64,000 nucleotides of DNA from positions 172,479 through 236,478 of the forward strand of contig NZ_FMHI01000010.1 of NCBI RefSeq assembly GCF_900090145.1, read 5' to 3'. This DNA is from Streptomyces sp. WMMB 322 (GTDB lineage: Bacteria; Actinomycetota; Actinomycetes; Streptomycetales; Streptomycetaceae). Positions 50,542-60,025 of the stretch are shown piece after piece (the stretch's first letter is position 1; every line of letters begins with the position of its first letter). Below the pieces are notes generated by a model that had not been told where the DNA came from, ran no database searches, and saw only the letters and a program-made list of their open reading frames with translations. A program made the position numbers and the translations under genes.

Positions 50542-51264
50542 TCAGGCGCGCAGTGCGGCGGCGCCTTCGGCGAGGCGCTGGATGCGGGGCCAGTCCCGGG
50601 CGGCCAGCGCACCCCCCGGAAGCATCCAAGTGCCGCCCACGCACCCGACGTTGGGCAGTGCCAGATACCCCGGCGCCCGTGCCTCGTCGATGCCGCCCGT
50701 CGGGCAGAAGCGCGCCTGCGGGAGCGGCGAGGCGAGGGACTTGAGGTAGGGGACGCCGCCGGCGGCCTCCGCCGGGAAGAACTTCATCTCCGTCACGCCG
50801 CGCTCCAGCAGGGCGACCACCTCGGACGCGGTGGACACCCCGGGCAGCGCGGGAACCCCGCAGCCGAGCATCGACTCCAGCAGCCGCTCCGTCCAGCCCG
50901 GGCTGACGAGGAAGCGCGCGCCGGCGCCCACGGCCTCCTCCGCCTGTGCGGGCGTGAGCACGGTGCCCGCGCCCACCACCGCTTCCGGCACCTCGGCGGA
51001 GATCGCCCGGATCGCCTCGTTGGCCGCGGACGTCCGCAGTGTCACCTCCACGACGGGCAGACCGCCCGCGACGAGGGCGCGGGCGAGAGGTACGGCGTCG
51101 GCCGCGTCCTCCAGGACGACGACCGGAATGACGGGCGCCAGGCCCAGCAGCGAGCCGGAGGGCGAGGGCGGTGCAGGAAACGATGCGGAGGGCGAGGACG
51201 AGGGCGAGTCCGAGTCCGAGTCCGAGTCCGAGGAAGCGGAGGGCGAAGCGGGAGCAGGAGCCAT
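50542..51264 (-). CDS. eda: KDPG/KHG aldolase with a Ser/Asp repeat lead
   Basis: 240 residues from the ATG at 51264 (GAGGAGAGG upstream). The first 40 residues are a Ser-Pro-Asp lead with SDSDSDSDSPSSSPSASF, encoded by GAGTCC repeats. The barrel then begins VIPVVVLEDAADAVPLARAL and holds GLPVVEVTLRTSAANEAIR, VVGAGTVLTPAQAEEAV and EMKFFPAEAAGGVPYLKSL with the Schiff-base Lys. It splits KDPG to pyruvate and glyceraldehyde-3-phosphate. The lead is not needed for the fold. Confidence 0.95.
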   Translation of the reverse strand: MAPAPASPSASSDSDSDSDSPSSSPSASFPAPPSPSGSLLGLAPVIPVVVLEDAADAVPLARALVAGGLPVVEVTLRTSAANEAIRAISAEVPEAVVGAGTVLTPAQAEEAVGAGARFLVSPGWTERLLESMLGCGVPALPGVSTASEVVALLERGVTEMKFFPAEAAGGVPYLKSLASPLPQARFCPTGGIDEARAPGYLALPNVGCVGGTWMLPGGALAARDWPRIQRLAEGAAALRA

Positions 51265-51340
51265 GCGCGAATCCTCTCCTCGGGGGCCGTGGCGCGCAAC
51301 GCGCATTGCAGGGCACGCAATCCGTCCGGCTGCCGTCGCG

Positions 51341-52141
51341 TCAGAGCTCGCTGACCACCACGTCCAGTGCCCGCGGTTTCCCCGCCTTCTGCCCGGAAGC
51401 GGGCTCCTCCACCACGTGACCCAGCCCCCGCAGGGCCTCGACGAGGGCGTCGGGAGTGCGCGGCGCGGCTCCCTCCTCCAGCAGTGCGCGCACGATCCGC
51501 CCCTTCGTCGCCTTGTTGAAGTGGCTGACCACGGTCCGCTTCTCGCGACCGTCGACGAGGGCCGACTGCAACACCCTTACGGTGACGGTGCGTTCGGCCA
51601 GTTCGCCCTTGGGCTTCCACATCTGTGCGTACGCCGTCGAGCGCAGGTCGAGGACCGGGCCCGTTCCGGCGGCCTCCGGCAGCACGGCCGCCAGCGGCTC
51701 CCTCCAGTGCCCGCTCAGCGGACCCAGCCCCGGCAGCCGTACGCCGCCCGGGCAGCGGTACGAGGGAATACGGTCCTTGATCCCCACCGCGCCCCACAGG
51801 CCCGAGAAGAGCAGCAGCGACTTCGCCGCGCGCCGCTTGGCGGAGGGGCCGAGCGTGGCCAGTCCGAGGGCGTCGTAGAGGACGCCGGTGTAGATCTCAC
51901 CCGCAGGCCGGGCGGGTGCCGAGCGCAGCCGTGCGTTGCGGGCGACCTCGCCGCGCAGACCCTCGCTCAGGCCGAGCACGTGCCGCGCCTTCTCCTCGTC
52001 GGCCGAGCAGAGCCCGACGAGCTCCTCCAGCACCGCCTCGCGTGCCGGTGCCAGCCCGGGCAGCGACAGCTCGTCCGGGGCGAAGGGACGTCCCCTGCCC
52101 CCGTCGGCCTTTCCTTCGGACGGCGGCAGCAGCACGAGCAC
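51341..52141 (-). CDS. yaaA: YaaA family peroxide stress protein (DUF328)
   Basis: 266 residues from GTG 52141, with GAGGAG eight bases upstream. It opens VLVLLPPSEGKADGGRG, the family start, then VLYDALGLATLGPSAKRRA, LLLFSGLWGAVGIKDRIPSY and VVSHFNKATKGRIVRALLEE. YaaA proteins lower free iron and protect DNA during peroxide stress. It is 77 bases from the aldolase gene in the same direction. Confidence 0.94.
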   Translation of the reverse strand: MLVLLPPSEGKADGGRGRPFAPDELSLPGLAPAREAVLEELVGLCSADEEKARHVLGLSEGLRGEVARNARLRSAPARPAGEIYTGVLYDALGLATLGPSAKRRAAKSLLLFSGLWGAVGIKDRIPSYRCPGGVRLPGLGPLSGHWREPLAAVLPEAAGTGPVLDLRSTAYAQMWKPKGELAERTVTVRVLQSALVDGREKRTVVSHFNKATKGRIVRALLEEGAAPRTPDALVEALRGLGHVVEEPASGQKAGKPRALDVVVSEL

Positions 52142-52451
52142 GGCGGGTCTCCTCGGATACGACAGCGGTGACTGACGCGGAGCAGCGTATGGGGTGCGAG
52201 GGGGCGGGGGCACGCGGGGCTGCCGGACCACCGCGGACGGCGGGCGCCCGCCGCTGCCGGGCGGGAGAACGGGCGTCCGCGCAGCGCATCCGTTGGCGGA
52301 CACCCGGGAGCGGGGTGCAGCCTTGAAGGGAAACCGCTGTTCGCGCGCGAGCGCGAAAGAGCCGGGAGACGGTGAGCACGGGCTGCACTGATCAGATCCG
52401 GAACGGGCACCGGTGCCTCCGGTCGCACCGGCGGCTGAAGGAGGCTGAGCC
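52142..52451. other. Divergent promoter region with hairpin
   Basis: No gene. It lies between yaaA and the SpoIIE-type phosphatase gene. TTCGCGC and GCGCGAA (52340-52357) form a 7-bp hairpin with a GCGA loop in the leader. The rest is GC-rich with no clear -10 boxes. Confidence 0.5.
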
Positions 52452-53732
52452 ATGGGCAGGGCATCCGACCGGGCCAAGGTGCTCGGCGGGCTCATCTCCG
52501 CCAGCCATCTGAGCACCTTGACTCAGGTGCCCGGCGTGCTGAGCGACCAGGCCCGGCGCTTCGGCTGGTCGGAGGTGCTTCTGTACATCTCCGACATCCA
52601 GCAGACCGTGCTGACGCTGATGCCGCGCGAAGGCACGGACGGCCGCAGCGACAGCGGTGACGCGCCCGCCGAGCTGCCGATCGACGGCACCGCGCCGGGC
52701 AGGGCCTTCCAGCTCGGCGCGATCCTCCCCACCTCCGCGCGCGGTGGCCAGTGGTGGGTGCCGGTGCTGAACGGCACGGAACGGGTGGGTCTGATGCGTG
52801 TCACGGCGTCGGAGGCCGACGAGGGCTGCATGCAGGACATGCGGGAGCTGGCCGGTCTGGTCGCGCTGCTGCTGGTGACCAAGCGCGGTACCAGCGACGC
52901 CTACGCCCGCCTGGTGCGACGGCGCCGCATGAACGTGGCCGCGGAGATGGAGTGGCGTCTGATGCCGCCGCGGACGTTCGCGACGGACCGGGCCGTCGTC
53001 AGCGCGCTCATGGAGCCCGCCTACCAGGTCAGCGGGGACGCCTTCGACTACGCCTTCGCCGACGGCACGGTGCACTTGTGCGTCATCGACGCCATGGGCC
53101 ACGACACGGCCGCCGGCCTCACGGCGAACCTCGCGGTGGCGGCCTGCCGGAACCACCGCCGTCAGGGAAGCGACCTGGTGGAGACGTCGAACGGGATGGA
53201 GAAGGCCCTCGTCGACCAGTTCGAGGACAGCCGCTACGCCACGGGCGTCCTCGCCGACCTCGATGTGGGCACCGGCCTTCTGACCTGGATCAGCCGCGGC
53301 CACTACCCGCCTGTGGTCATCCGCGGAGGCCGCTTCGCCGTGCCGCTCGAATGCTCGCCGGCGCCGCCGATGGGCACCGGGCTGGGGCTCGGCGCGGACC
53401 TCTGCCGCGAGCAGCTGGAACCCGGCGACCGGCTGCTGCTGTACACCGACGGGATCACCGAGGCACGCAACCCGGACGGCGAGGAGTTCGGCCTCGACCG
53501 CTTCACCGACTTCCTGATCAGGCACCACAGCGACGGCCTGCCCGTCCCGGAGACGCTGCGCCGCCTCATCCGCCACCACCTCGACTACCACCGGGGCAAG
53601 CTGAGCGACGACGCCACGGTGCTCCTCCTGGAGTGGCACGGCCCGGTTCCGTACCCGCCCGGCCAGGCCGAGGCCCTTGTGGGACTGCCCGCGGGGAGCG
53701 CGCCGGCGAGGCTGGACCGCCCTGCCCGCTGA
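52452..53732 (+). CDS. SpoIIE/PP2C-type phosphatase with GAF-like sensor
   Basis: 426 residues from the ATG at 52452 (GGAGG upstream). A GAF-like N-terminal domain (about 35-150) is followed by the linker LVRRRRMNVAAEMEWRLMPP and the phosphatase: AYQVSGDAFDYAFADGTVHL, CVIDAMGHDTAAGLTANLAV, ISRGHYPPVVIR, LLLYTDGITEARNPDGEEFG and KLSDDATVLLLEW. The acidic metal ligands are complete. Such enzymes usually dephosphorylate anti-sigma antagonists. The second phosphatase gene is convergent, 67 bases away. Confidence 0.93.
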   Translation: MGRASDRAKVLGGLISASHLSTLTQVPGVLSDQARRFGWSEVLLYISDIQQTVLTLMPREGTDGRSDSGDAPAELPIDGTAPGRAFQLGAILPTSARGGQWWVPVLNGTERVGLMRVTASEADEGCMQDMRELAGLVALLLVTKRGTSDAYARLVRRRRMNVAAEMEWRLMPPRTFATDRAVVSALMEPAYQVSGDAFDYAFADGTVHLCVIDAMGHDTAAGLTANLAVAACRNHRRQGSDLVETSNGMEKALVDQFEDSRYATGVLADLDVGTGLLTWISRGHYPPVVIRGGRFAVPLECSPAPPMGTGLGLGADLCREQLEPGDRLLLYTDGITEARNPDGEEFGLDRFTDFLIRHHSDGLPVPETLRRLIRHHLDYHRGKLSDDATVLLLEWHGPVPYPPGQAEALVGLPAGSAPARLDRPAR

Positions 53733-53799
53733 GGCGGTCGAGGCCGCAACAATCCGGGTCTCGGCAGGTGCCGCGGCGGCGTAGGGATGCGGCGGGATC

Positions 53800-55044
53800 T
53801 CAGAGGTCGATGACGACCAGGGCGATGTCGTCTGCGGCGCCCTCGCTGACTCCGAGCCCGGCCAGCACGTCGTCCGCGACCTGCTCCGCGTCCAGCCCTC
53901 CGCAGGAGGCGAGAACCTGCGTCAGCCGGGCGATGCCGCGGTCGATGTCCTCGCCCCGGCGTTCCACCAGCCCGTCGGTGAACAGCACCAGGGACTCACC
54001 GGTGGTGTAGGAGGCGTGTGCCTCCGGCCGGGGCCCGGTCTGGAGACCTGCGGCCAGCGGCGGGTCCGTGGCCCGGTCCAGCAGCTCGCAGGCGCCGTCA
54101 CGGTGCAGCAGTACGGGCGGGAGGTGCCCGGCGCTGCTGTAGGTGATCAGCCGCTCCTGCGGGTCGACCCTGACCTTGACGGCCGTCGCGCACTGCGCTC
54201 CCTCCACCGACCCCGCGTAGAGGTCCAGGATCTGAAGGGCTCTGGCGGGCCGGTCCGTCGCGCGCATGGCGGCGCTCAGAGCGCTGCGCAGCATCCCCAT
54301 GATCCCGGCCGCCTCCAGGCCGTGGCCGACGACGTCTCCGACCGCCGCGGTGAACCCGTCCCCCGGCACGTCCGCGACGTCGTACCAGTCCCCGCACACG
54401 TTGAGCGTTCCGACCGCGGGCAGGTAGCGGACGGCTACTCCCGGACGGGGGAGGCCGGGGGAGTAGAGCATCGCCTCCTGGAGCGTGAGGGCGACCCGGC
54501 TCTCCCTGGCGTGTGCGCGCCGCAGCTCCTCGTTGGCCTTCTGCAGTTCCTGGGCCCGCGCGTACAGCTCCGACTCGGCGGTGCGGAACCGTTCGGCGGT
54601 GGCCTCGCCGGCGGACGGAAGGTGGCGGTCACGTTCCTTGATGAAGGCCGTCACGTCCTCCACGCGGTGGATGATGTGCACCACCGAACCGTCGGGGCCG
54701 ATGACGGGGGTGTTGATCGGCGACCACCAGCGCTCCTCGAACTCGCCGGGACGGCTGACGACGGGGATGTCGTACTTCTGCAGCGCCATCGTGTCGACCC
54801 TGCGCAGCTCGAGGACCCGGTGCAGCGAAGCAGCCAGGTTGACCACTCCGTGCGACCACGGGTCATCGGGGTTCGGCGGGAAGGCGTCGAAGACGTACTG
54901 ACCCACGAGGTCGTCGCGCGTCCGGCCCGTGGCCCGCAGGTACGCGCGGTTCGCGTCCACGATGTACAGCCCCGGATCGACCACCAGGTACGGGCTGGGC
55001 GTGGCCGCGAACAGCGCTTCGTAGTCGATCTCCGATCTCTCCAC
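53800..55044 (-). CDS. PAS-domain SpoIIE-type phosphatase
   Basis: 414 residues from GTG 55044. The PAS domain spans about 1-130 (LFAATPSPYLVVDPGLYIVD, YLRATGRTRDDLVGQYVFD), then a coiled coil (ELYARAQELQKANEELRRAH) and the PP2C/SpoIIE domain (VCGDWYDVADVPGDGFTAAV, VGDVVGHGLEAAGIMGMLR, LVLFTDGLVERRGEDIDRGI). The N-terminal sensor differs from its neighbour, so two signals could reach the same kind of anti-sigma switch. Confidence 0.93.
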   Translation of the reverse strand: MERSEIDYEALFAATPSPYLVVDPGLYIVDANRAYLRATGRTRDDLVGQYVFDAFPPNPDDPWSHGVVNLAASLHRVLELRRVDTMALQKYDIPVVSRPGEFEERWWSPINTPVIGPDGSVVHIIHRVEDVTAFIKERDRHLPSAGEATAERFRTAESELYARAQELQKANEELRRAHARESRVALTLQEAMLYSPGLPRPGVAVRYLPAVGTLNVCGDWYDVADVPGDGFTAAVGDVVGHGLEAAGIMGMLRSALSAAMRATDRPARALQILDLYAGSVEGAQCATAVKVRVDPQERLITYSSAGHLPPVLLHRDGACELLDRATDPPLAAGLQTGPRPEAHASYTTGESLVLFTDGLVERRGEDIDRGIARLTQVLASCGGLDAEQVADDVLAGLGVSEGAADDIALVVIDL

Positions 55045-55375
55045 CGGCTCCCGCCAACCCCCCTGTCGGCTGTGCTCCCGAATCTAGGCCTGTCCCCGGC
55101 TCCCCGCCCGCCGGGCGCGGCCGTCCGTGCGGCGGCGCGGGACGTACCGGCAGCGGCATGGCCGCCCCGGCCGGCGGGCAGCAATCAACGGACCGGGAAG
55201 AAACGGGCGAAAGCCGATGACCGCCGCACGGCGGGGCCACGCCCCGCGTGGCCGCGGCTGTGCTGTGCCGACGCCCCTGATGGCTTGCCGTGCGGCCCGG
55301 GCCCCTGCCGGATCTGCCGTGCCGGCGGCCCCGTGCTCCGCCCGAGCTCGTCCCGTGCGACTTCACAGGAGCCAC
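55045..55375. other. Divergent intergenic region, no gene seen
   Basis: Between the PAS phosphatase and the secreted protease. GC-rich, no strong hairpin; AGGAG of the protease gene ends it. Long frames here lack start signals and codon character. Confidence 0.4.
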
Positions 55376-56080
55376 ATGCTGAGGACCGGGATCGCAGTCG
55401 GCGCCGCACTGGTCGTGACGTGCGCGTTCAACGTGCCCCCGGCCCACGCCGCCCGGGTCGTCACCCTCGCCGGCCCCGGTTTCCAGGTGGCCGCGAGGTC
55501 AGGGGTGACCTCGGTCAGTCCGTCGCGCTCCTACACGATCACGTTCGCCTCGGTGCGGCTGCGGGAGCGCTACGTTCCCCATCTCACCGACGGGGTGGCA
55601 CAGTTGAGGGCGGCCGGCGTGAAGGTGACCATCGGCGGCGTGGAAGACGTCGACCCGGCGGTGTGCCCGCCGCGGGGGCACATCCAGTTCACGCAGACGT
55701 ACCGGCCCGTGGGACGCGGCGGCTACAGCCGCGGCATGCCCTGCCCGGCCCCGGAGAAGGGCGTCGCGGCGGGCGGCGTGGTGACCATGGACAGCGAATA
55801 CTTCGACGGCACCTGGGACATCGCCCCGCACAAGCTGCGGAACACCTTCACGCACGAGATGCTGCACGTCTTCGGCCTCGGCCACCCGAACCTCGACCGG
55901 GACGGCGACGGCAGCGTCGAACCGTACGAGTGCGTGACGGACCCGCACGGCACCAGCCCCGTGATGTGCTCACCGAACGGCGGCCACAGGAGTGCCGCAG
56001 GGGCGGGGAGGCTCACCGGGTTCGACGTGGCCGGGATCAGGGCGCTTCTCGCCAACTTCGGTCTCAGCGGGTCCGGTTGA
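55376..56080 (+). CDS. Secreted zinc metalloprotease-like protein
   Basis: 234 residues from the ATG at 55376 (AGGAG five bases upstream). The signal peptide MLRTGIAVGAALVVTCAFNV ends near PPAHAARV. The catalytic motif THEMLHVFGLGHPNLD is a full HExxHxxGxxH metzincin-type zinc site. The region FASVRLRERYVPHLTDGVAQ resembles snapalysin-type proteases. DRDGDGSVEPYEC could bind Ca2+. Cys residues (VCPP, PCPAPEKG, ECVT, MCSPNG) suggest disulfides. No propeptide is obvious, which is unusual. Confidence 0.9.
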   Translation: MLRTGIAVGAALVVTCAFNVPPAHAARVVTLAGPGFQVAARSGVTSVSPSRSYTITFASVRLRERYVPHLTDGVAQLRAAGVKVTIGGVEDVDPAVCPPRGHIQFTQTYRPVGRGGYSRGMPCPAPEKGVAAGGVVTMDSEYFDGTWDIAPHKLRNTFTHEMLHVFGLGHPNLDRDGDGSVEPYECVTDPHGTSPVMCSPNGGHRSAAGAGRLTGFDVAGIRALLANFGLSGSG

Positions 56081-56164
56081 GAGCGATCGAAGGCGCTGCA
56101 GCCCGGTACCCGGACGGTTGCGCACAACGGGCCGGCGCGGCGGGCGGTTCCGGGCCGGAGCGCT

Positions 56165-57730
56165 TCAGCGGGCGCGGCGTCCGCCGAACCGCAGCGTGCG
56201 GCAGGCGAGTTGCACCACGAGCCGGTGGTCGGGAAGGGCGAGGTTCACATCGAGCAGGCTCTCCACCCGTGCGATCCGCTCCGCGACGGTGTTGCGGTGG
56301 ACCCCCAGATACGCGGCCGTCGACGAGGCGGACGACTCGTGCTCGAGATACGCCTCGACCGTCCGGATCAGCTCCGTCTCACCGCGCTCGGAGAGCGGCT
56401 TGAGGATCTGCCGTGCGTAGGTCTGGAACGACTCCAGGCTGTACCAGTCGGCGAGGAGCTGCTGCAGGTCCAGCTCGTCGATGTGCGCCACATGCACCCC
56501 TCGAGCCGCCGCGCCGGCGAGCAGGCACGCCTGCCGTGCTTCGGTGAGGGTCCTGGCCAGGCCCTCCGGCCCTTCACGGGGACGTCCCACTCCCGCCGTC
56601 AGCGGTGCCTCGTCGGAGAGCGAAGTCAGCGCGGCACGCAGCTGCTTGACCATGTCGCCGGAGGCGGCATGCGCCGGCTCGCGTTCAGTGGTGACCCAGA
56701 ACGCCCAGCCCTCGCCCCGCTCCACGAGGTGCCCGCCGAGGCCCTGTTCGCCGAGCGCGGCGTTCAGCAGGTCGGCCGTCCGCCGCCGCCAGTTCGGGGC
56801 GGGCCGGAGCGAGCGCAGATGGACGCCCGTGTGCCAACCGTGCATCTGCCAGCCGAGTTTCAGGCCGCCCTCCGCCACCTCGCGGTTGGGGCTGTTGGGC
56901 TTCTTCAGCAACTCGGAGAGCAGATCGCGGCGTTCGCTCAGTTCGCGTTCGCCCTCCATGCGGCGCCGGGCGACCCAGCCGGTGATCGCGGACGCCGCGA
57001 GCGTCGCCGCCTGTTCCGCTGTCGTCGTCCACGTCCGCGGCCCCGGCGGGAGCCGCACCGCGAGCCACACGTCCGGCCCGGACTGGACGTCGAGAGTGAC
57101 GGGCACGAGCACGAGGTCGCCGTCGCGGCTGTCGGAGTCCGCGGGCAGAGTGTGCGGGGAGGGGTCGGCCAGCGCGCCCTCCGGAAGCGCCACCGCGGAC
57201 CCGGCCAGCACCGTGCCGACCGGGTCGATCAGGCTTGCCCGGCCGCTGAGCATGCGCGCCAACGTCTCCAGGACGGGGCCCGGTTCGGCGTGGCGGCGGC
57301 GCAGCTGACGGCCGAGCTGGCTGAGCACGTCCGCCCGCACCAGCTCGGGCGCGTGGACGACTCGGTCGAGCTGCCGCGCCAGCTGAAGAGGGTCCTTGAA
57401 CGCGGCGACGAGGAGCGGCATCCCCAGCTTGTCGGCCAGCCGCGCGGCGGAGCCGACCAGATGAGGCCCCTTCGTCACGACGAACCCGACTGCGCCCGCC
57501 GCCCGTACGGCGCTGAGCATCATGTCCAGCACGACGAGTTCGGTGTCGCCGGGAGCCGCGATGACGAGCGCACCGGTCTGCACCGACTCCGCGCTGGCCA
57601 GGGTGGAGACGACCTCGATCGAGCACACCTCGTGGTCGAGGCCGGCCTTTCCGGCGGCGAGGTGGGCGCCCGCCAGGCCTTCCAGCCCGCACAGCATGCG
57701 GACCGTGACCGGCTGCCACGGCGTCGTCAT
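56165..57730 (-). CDS. PucR-family purine-catabolism-type regulator
   Basis: 521 residues; the ATG at 57730 overlaps the upstream stop (ATGA). The N-terminal PucR domain has VRMLCGLEGLAGAHLAAGKA, LVVLDMMLSAVRAAGAVGF and VTKGPHLVGSAARLADKLGM. A GAF-like part follows, then the PucR C-terminal helix-turn-helix (LIRTVEAYLEHESSASSTAA, YLGVHRNTVAERIARVESLL). It is the last gene of the hydantoinase/DUF917 operon and is its likely regulator. Confidence 0.93.
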   Translation of the reverse strand: MTTPWQPVTVRMLCGLEGLAGAHLAAGKAGLDHEVCSIEVVSTLASAESVQTGALVIAAPGDTELVVLDMMLSAVRAAGAVGFVVTKGPHLVGSAARLADKLGMPLLVAAFKDPLQLARQLDRVVHAPELVRADVLSQLGRQLRRRHAEPGPVLETLARMLSGRASLIDPVGTVLAGSAVALPEGALADPSPHTLPADSDSRDGDLVLVPVTLDVQSGPDVWLAVRLPPGPRTWTTTAEQAATLAASAITGWVARRRMEGERELSERRDLLSELLKKPNSPNREVAEGGLKLGWQMHGWHTGVHLRSLRPAPNWRRRTADLLNAALGEQGLGGHLVERGEGWAFWVTTEREPAHAASGDMVKQLRAALTSLSDEAPLTAGVGRPREGPEGLARTLTEARQACLLAGAAARGVHVAHIDELDLQQLLADWYSLESFQTYARQILKPLSERGETELIRTVEAYLEHESSASSTAAYLGVHRNTVAERIARVESLLDVNLALPDHRLVVQLACRTLRFGGRRAR

Positions 57731-58800
57731 CCGGCCGTTCCCTCCAGCGGTACGTAGTCCATGTCGTATCCGAACGCCCGCGGCCCCAGCAGCTCCAGCC
57801 CGGCCGCGCTGCGCCACTGAGGGTGGCACGGAATCCCCAGCACCTCGACCCACAAGCCGTAGCGGACCCGCTCGGCCGTCAGGCACGTGCCCGACTCCTG
57901 TTCCAGAACGCAGATCAGGTCCGGGACGCAGGCGACGATGCCTCCGTCCTCGATCGCGACCAGGTACTCGTTCTGCATCTCGATGCGCAGTGCGCGGTCG
58001 GGCTGTCCGCTGTGCTCGACGACGACGGTGCCCGCCGGGAACTGGCCCAGGTGCCGCCGCGGCACCTCGACGACCTTGCCCTCGAAGAGGGTCCGGGCCC
58101 CGTAGCGCGCCGCCAGCCCTTCCCGGTCGCGCTCTTCGAGCATGCGTCCCATGTCGAGCGCCATGGAATAGGTGCCGACCAGCATGCCTCTGTCGATCTC
58201 GTCCATGCGCAGCGGCCGCCAGGCCATGCCGGCCCAGCCGCCCATCGCGGGCATCGACAGCCGGATCACCGACTCCGCGTCGGCGCTGTTCACCCCGTCC
58301 ACGAGGAGGTTGGACCCCTTGTCGGCGGTGAACGCCGCCGGCGTCAGGTCGATCCCGGCCAGCGTCAGCGTGGTCTGGCTGAGCTTCGTGACGCCGCGCC
58401 CCGTGCCGTCCGCGTCCACGAGGGGGAGTCCGAGCTGCGCGGCCGCGATGACCGGGATCACCGCCATGATGCCGGTCATCGCCACGCCGACCACCGCCTG
58501 CACCGTGACACCGGTGTGGCCTTCGACCCCGCGTATCGCGCGGGCGATCTCGCTGCCCTCGTACGGCTTTTCATGCATGACCGTGCCGGAGCCGACGAAA
58601 CCGACCGGCACCGCCAGGCTTCCGGGCGGCAGTTCGGCAGGTTTCACGACTTCGACGGGGCCGTGCTCCCGCAACGCCCGGCGGAGGATGGGTTCCACGA
58701 GTTCGGTGCCGGTGCCGCCACCTCCGCCCGTACCGAGCAGCATCGCGGCCTTGGAGAGTGCCGGTACGTCGTCAAGTGTGATCTGCCACATGCCCACCAT
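57727..58800 (-). CDS. DUF917 family protein (first copy)
   Basis: About 357 residues. The start is uncertain: GTG 58815, ATG 58800 and ATG 58791 are in frame. I use 58800; the alignment to the next gene begins at MWQITLDDVPAL (58791). The Gly-rich AMLLGTGGGGGTG, VAVPVGFVGSGTVM, AMTGIMAVIPVIAAAQLGLP and VVDADGTGRGVTKLSQTTL signatures fit DUF917. Members accompany HyuA-type proteins and are thought to be hydantoinase partners, but the reaction is unknown. Confidence 0.88.
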   Translation of the reverse strand: MVGMWQITLDDVPALSKAAMLLGTGGGGGTGTELVEPILRRALREHGPVEVVKPAELPPGSLAVPVGFVGSGTVMHEKPYEGSEIARAIRGVEGHTGVTVQAVVGVAMTGIMAVIPVIAAAQLGLPLVDADGTGRGVTKLSQTTLTLAGIDLTPAAFTADKGSNLLVDGVNSADAESVIRLSMPAMGGWAGMAWRPLRMDEIDRGMLVGTYSMALDMGRMLEERDREGLAARYGARTLFEGKVVEVPRRHLGQFPAGTVVVEHSGQPDRALRIEMQNEYLVAIEDGGIVACVPDLICVLEQESGTCLTAERVRYGLWVEVLGIPCHPQWRSAAGLELLGPRAFGYDMDYVPLEGTAG

Positions 58801-58864
58801 TGTGGTGGTGCTCACCGGACCGAAGCGGTCAATGACCGAACTGACATATGCCTGATGGCAGGCC

Positions 58865-60025
58865 TCAGGCGAGCCGCACGGCGGGGTGGTAGTCCTCGTC
58901 GATACCGAAGGCCCGCGGCCCGAAGGCGGCCAGCGCCTCGGGGGTGCGCAGCTGGGCCGGTGCGCAGATCACGAACACCCGCACACGCTGCCCGTACGCC
59001 AGTCCCTCGGTGGTGACCGGTTCCCCCGAGTCCGCGTGCAGCACGGTCACGAGATCGGGTACGAGGGCGACCGTGCGGCCGTCGACGCGTGCCGCCAGGT
59101 TCTCGTTCTGGAAGACGAGTTCGCACGTCGTTCCGGTGCCGTCGGTGCCGTCGAGGCCGTTGCCCACGGTGCCGTCGCTCCCGGTGCCGTCCGCGCGGAC
59201 GCCGTCCGCCGCGACGAGCGCACGTCCCCGTGCGAAGCCGTCCGTCGTGCGGCGCTCCACGTCGACGACCTTGCCGCAGAAGACGGCCCGCCCGTGCCGG
59301 TACACCGTGTGCGGCAGCGCCTCCTGGAGCGCGGCGACCGGGTCGGTGTGCCGCTCCCTCGCCTCGCGCACGGCCCGCCCCAGCCGCACGGCCGTGCTCA
59401 CGGTGCGCGGCACCGCCGTGCGGCGGACGTCGCGGCCGCTCATGGGGTAGATGGCCATCGACGCGGAGGCGCCCATGCTGACGGCGAGGGCGCGGGCCAG
59501 CGATTCCAGCCGCCTGTTGTCCGAGCCGGTCTCGACGACGGCCACACTGCCGTGCTCGTCGGCCATCGCCATGGGCGAGCCGGGCATACTGCGGGCGCCG
59601 AACGTCGTCATCGACAGCTCGGGGAACGCCCGGCCCATGCCGTCGGCGTCGACGACCGGTAACGCGAGCTGCGCCGCCGCCAGCAGCGGGACCATCGAGT
59701 TCATGCCGCCGCACTCGGCGGGCATCGTGGCGGTGACCGGTCTGCCCAGGCGCTTCTCCAACGCGCGTAGAGCGCGGGCCGCTTCCGTGCCGTTCGGGAG
59801 CTTCTCGACCAGGACGGTCGGCGCTCCCAGCATGGCCGTGGTGACGACGAGGCCGTCCTCGTCCAGCTCGTCCGGATCGAGGAACCGGACGTGCCCCGCG
59901 GCCGATTCGAGCGCATCGGCCGCCAGCGACTCACCCAGGTAGGGGTCGCCCCCGCCGCCCGCGCCGAGCAGCGCGGCACCACGGGCGAGGTCGGGCAGAT
60001 CGGTGAGATCGAGGTTCCACGCCAT
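58865..60025 (-). CDS. DUF917 family protein (second copy), TTA codon
   Basis: 386 residues from the ATG at 60025, which overlaps the HyuA stop by one base. It is a paralogue of the next gene: ALLGAGGGGDPYLGESLAAD, ECGGMNSMVPLLAAAQLALP and VVDADGMGRAFPELSMTTFG. It carries an extra GTGSDGTVGNGLDGTDGTG insert near residue 280. One Leu in AQLALP is encoded by TTA (59660-59662 on the plus strand as TAA), which is rare in this genome class. Its role is as for the first copy. Confidence 0.9.
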   Translation of the reverse strand: MAWNLDLTDLPDLARGAALLGAGGGGDPYLGESLAADALESAAGHVRFLDPDELDEDGLVVTTAMLGAPTVLVEKLPNGTEAARALRALEKRLGRPVTATMPAECGGMNSMVPLLAAAQLALPVVDADGMGRAFPELSMTTFGARSMPGSPMAMADEHGSVAVVETGSDNRRLESLARALAVSMGASASMAIYPMSGRDVRRTAVPRTVSTAVRLGRAVREARERHTDPVAALQEALPHTVYRHGRAVFCGKVVDVERRTTDGFARGRALVAADGVRADGTGSDGTVGNGLDGTDGTGTTCELVFQNENLAARVDGRTVALVPDLVTVLHADSGEPVTTEGLAYGQRVRVFVICAPAQLRTPEALAAFGPRAFGIDEDYHPAVRLA

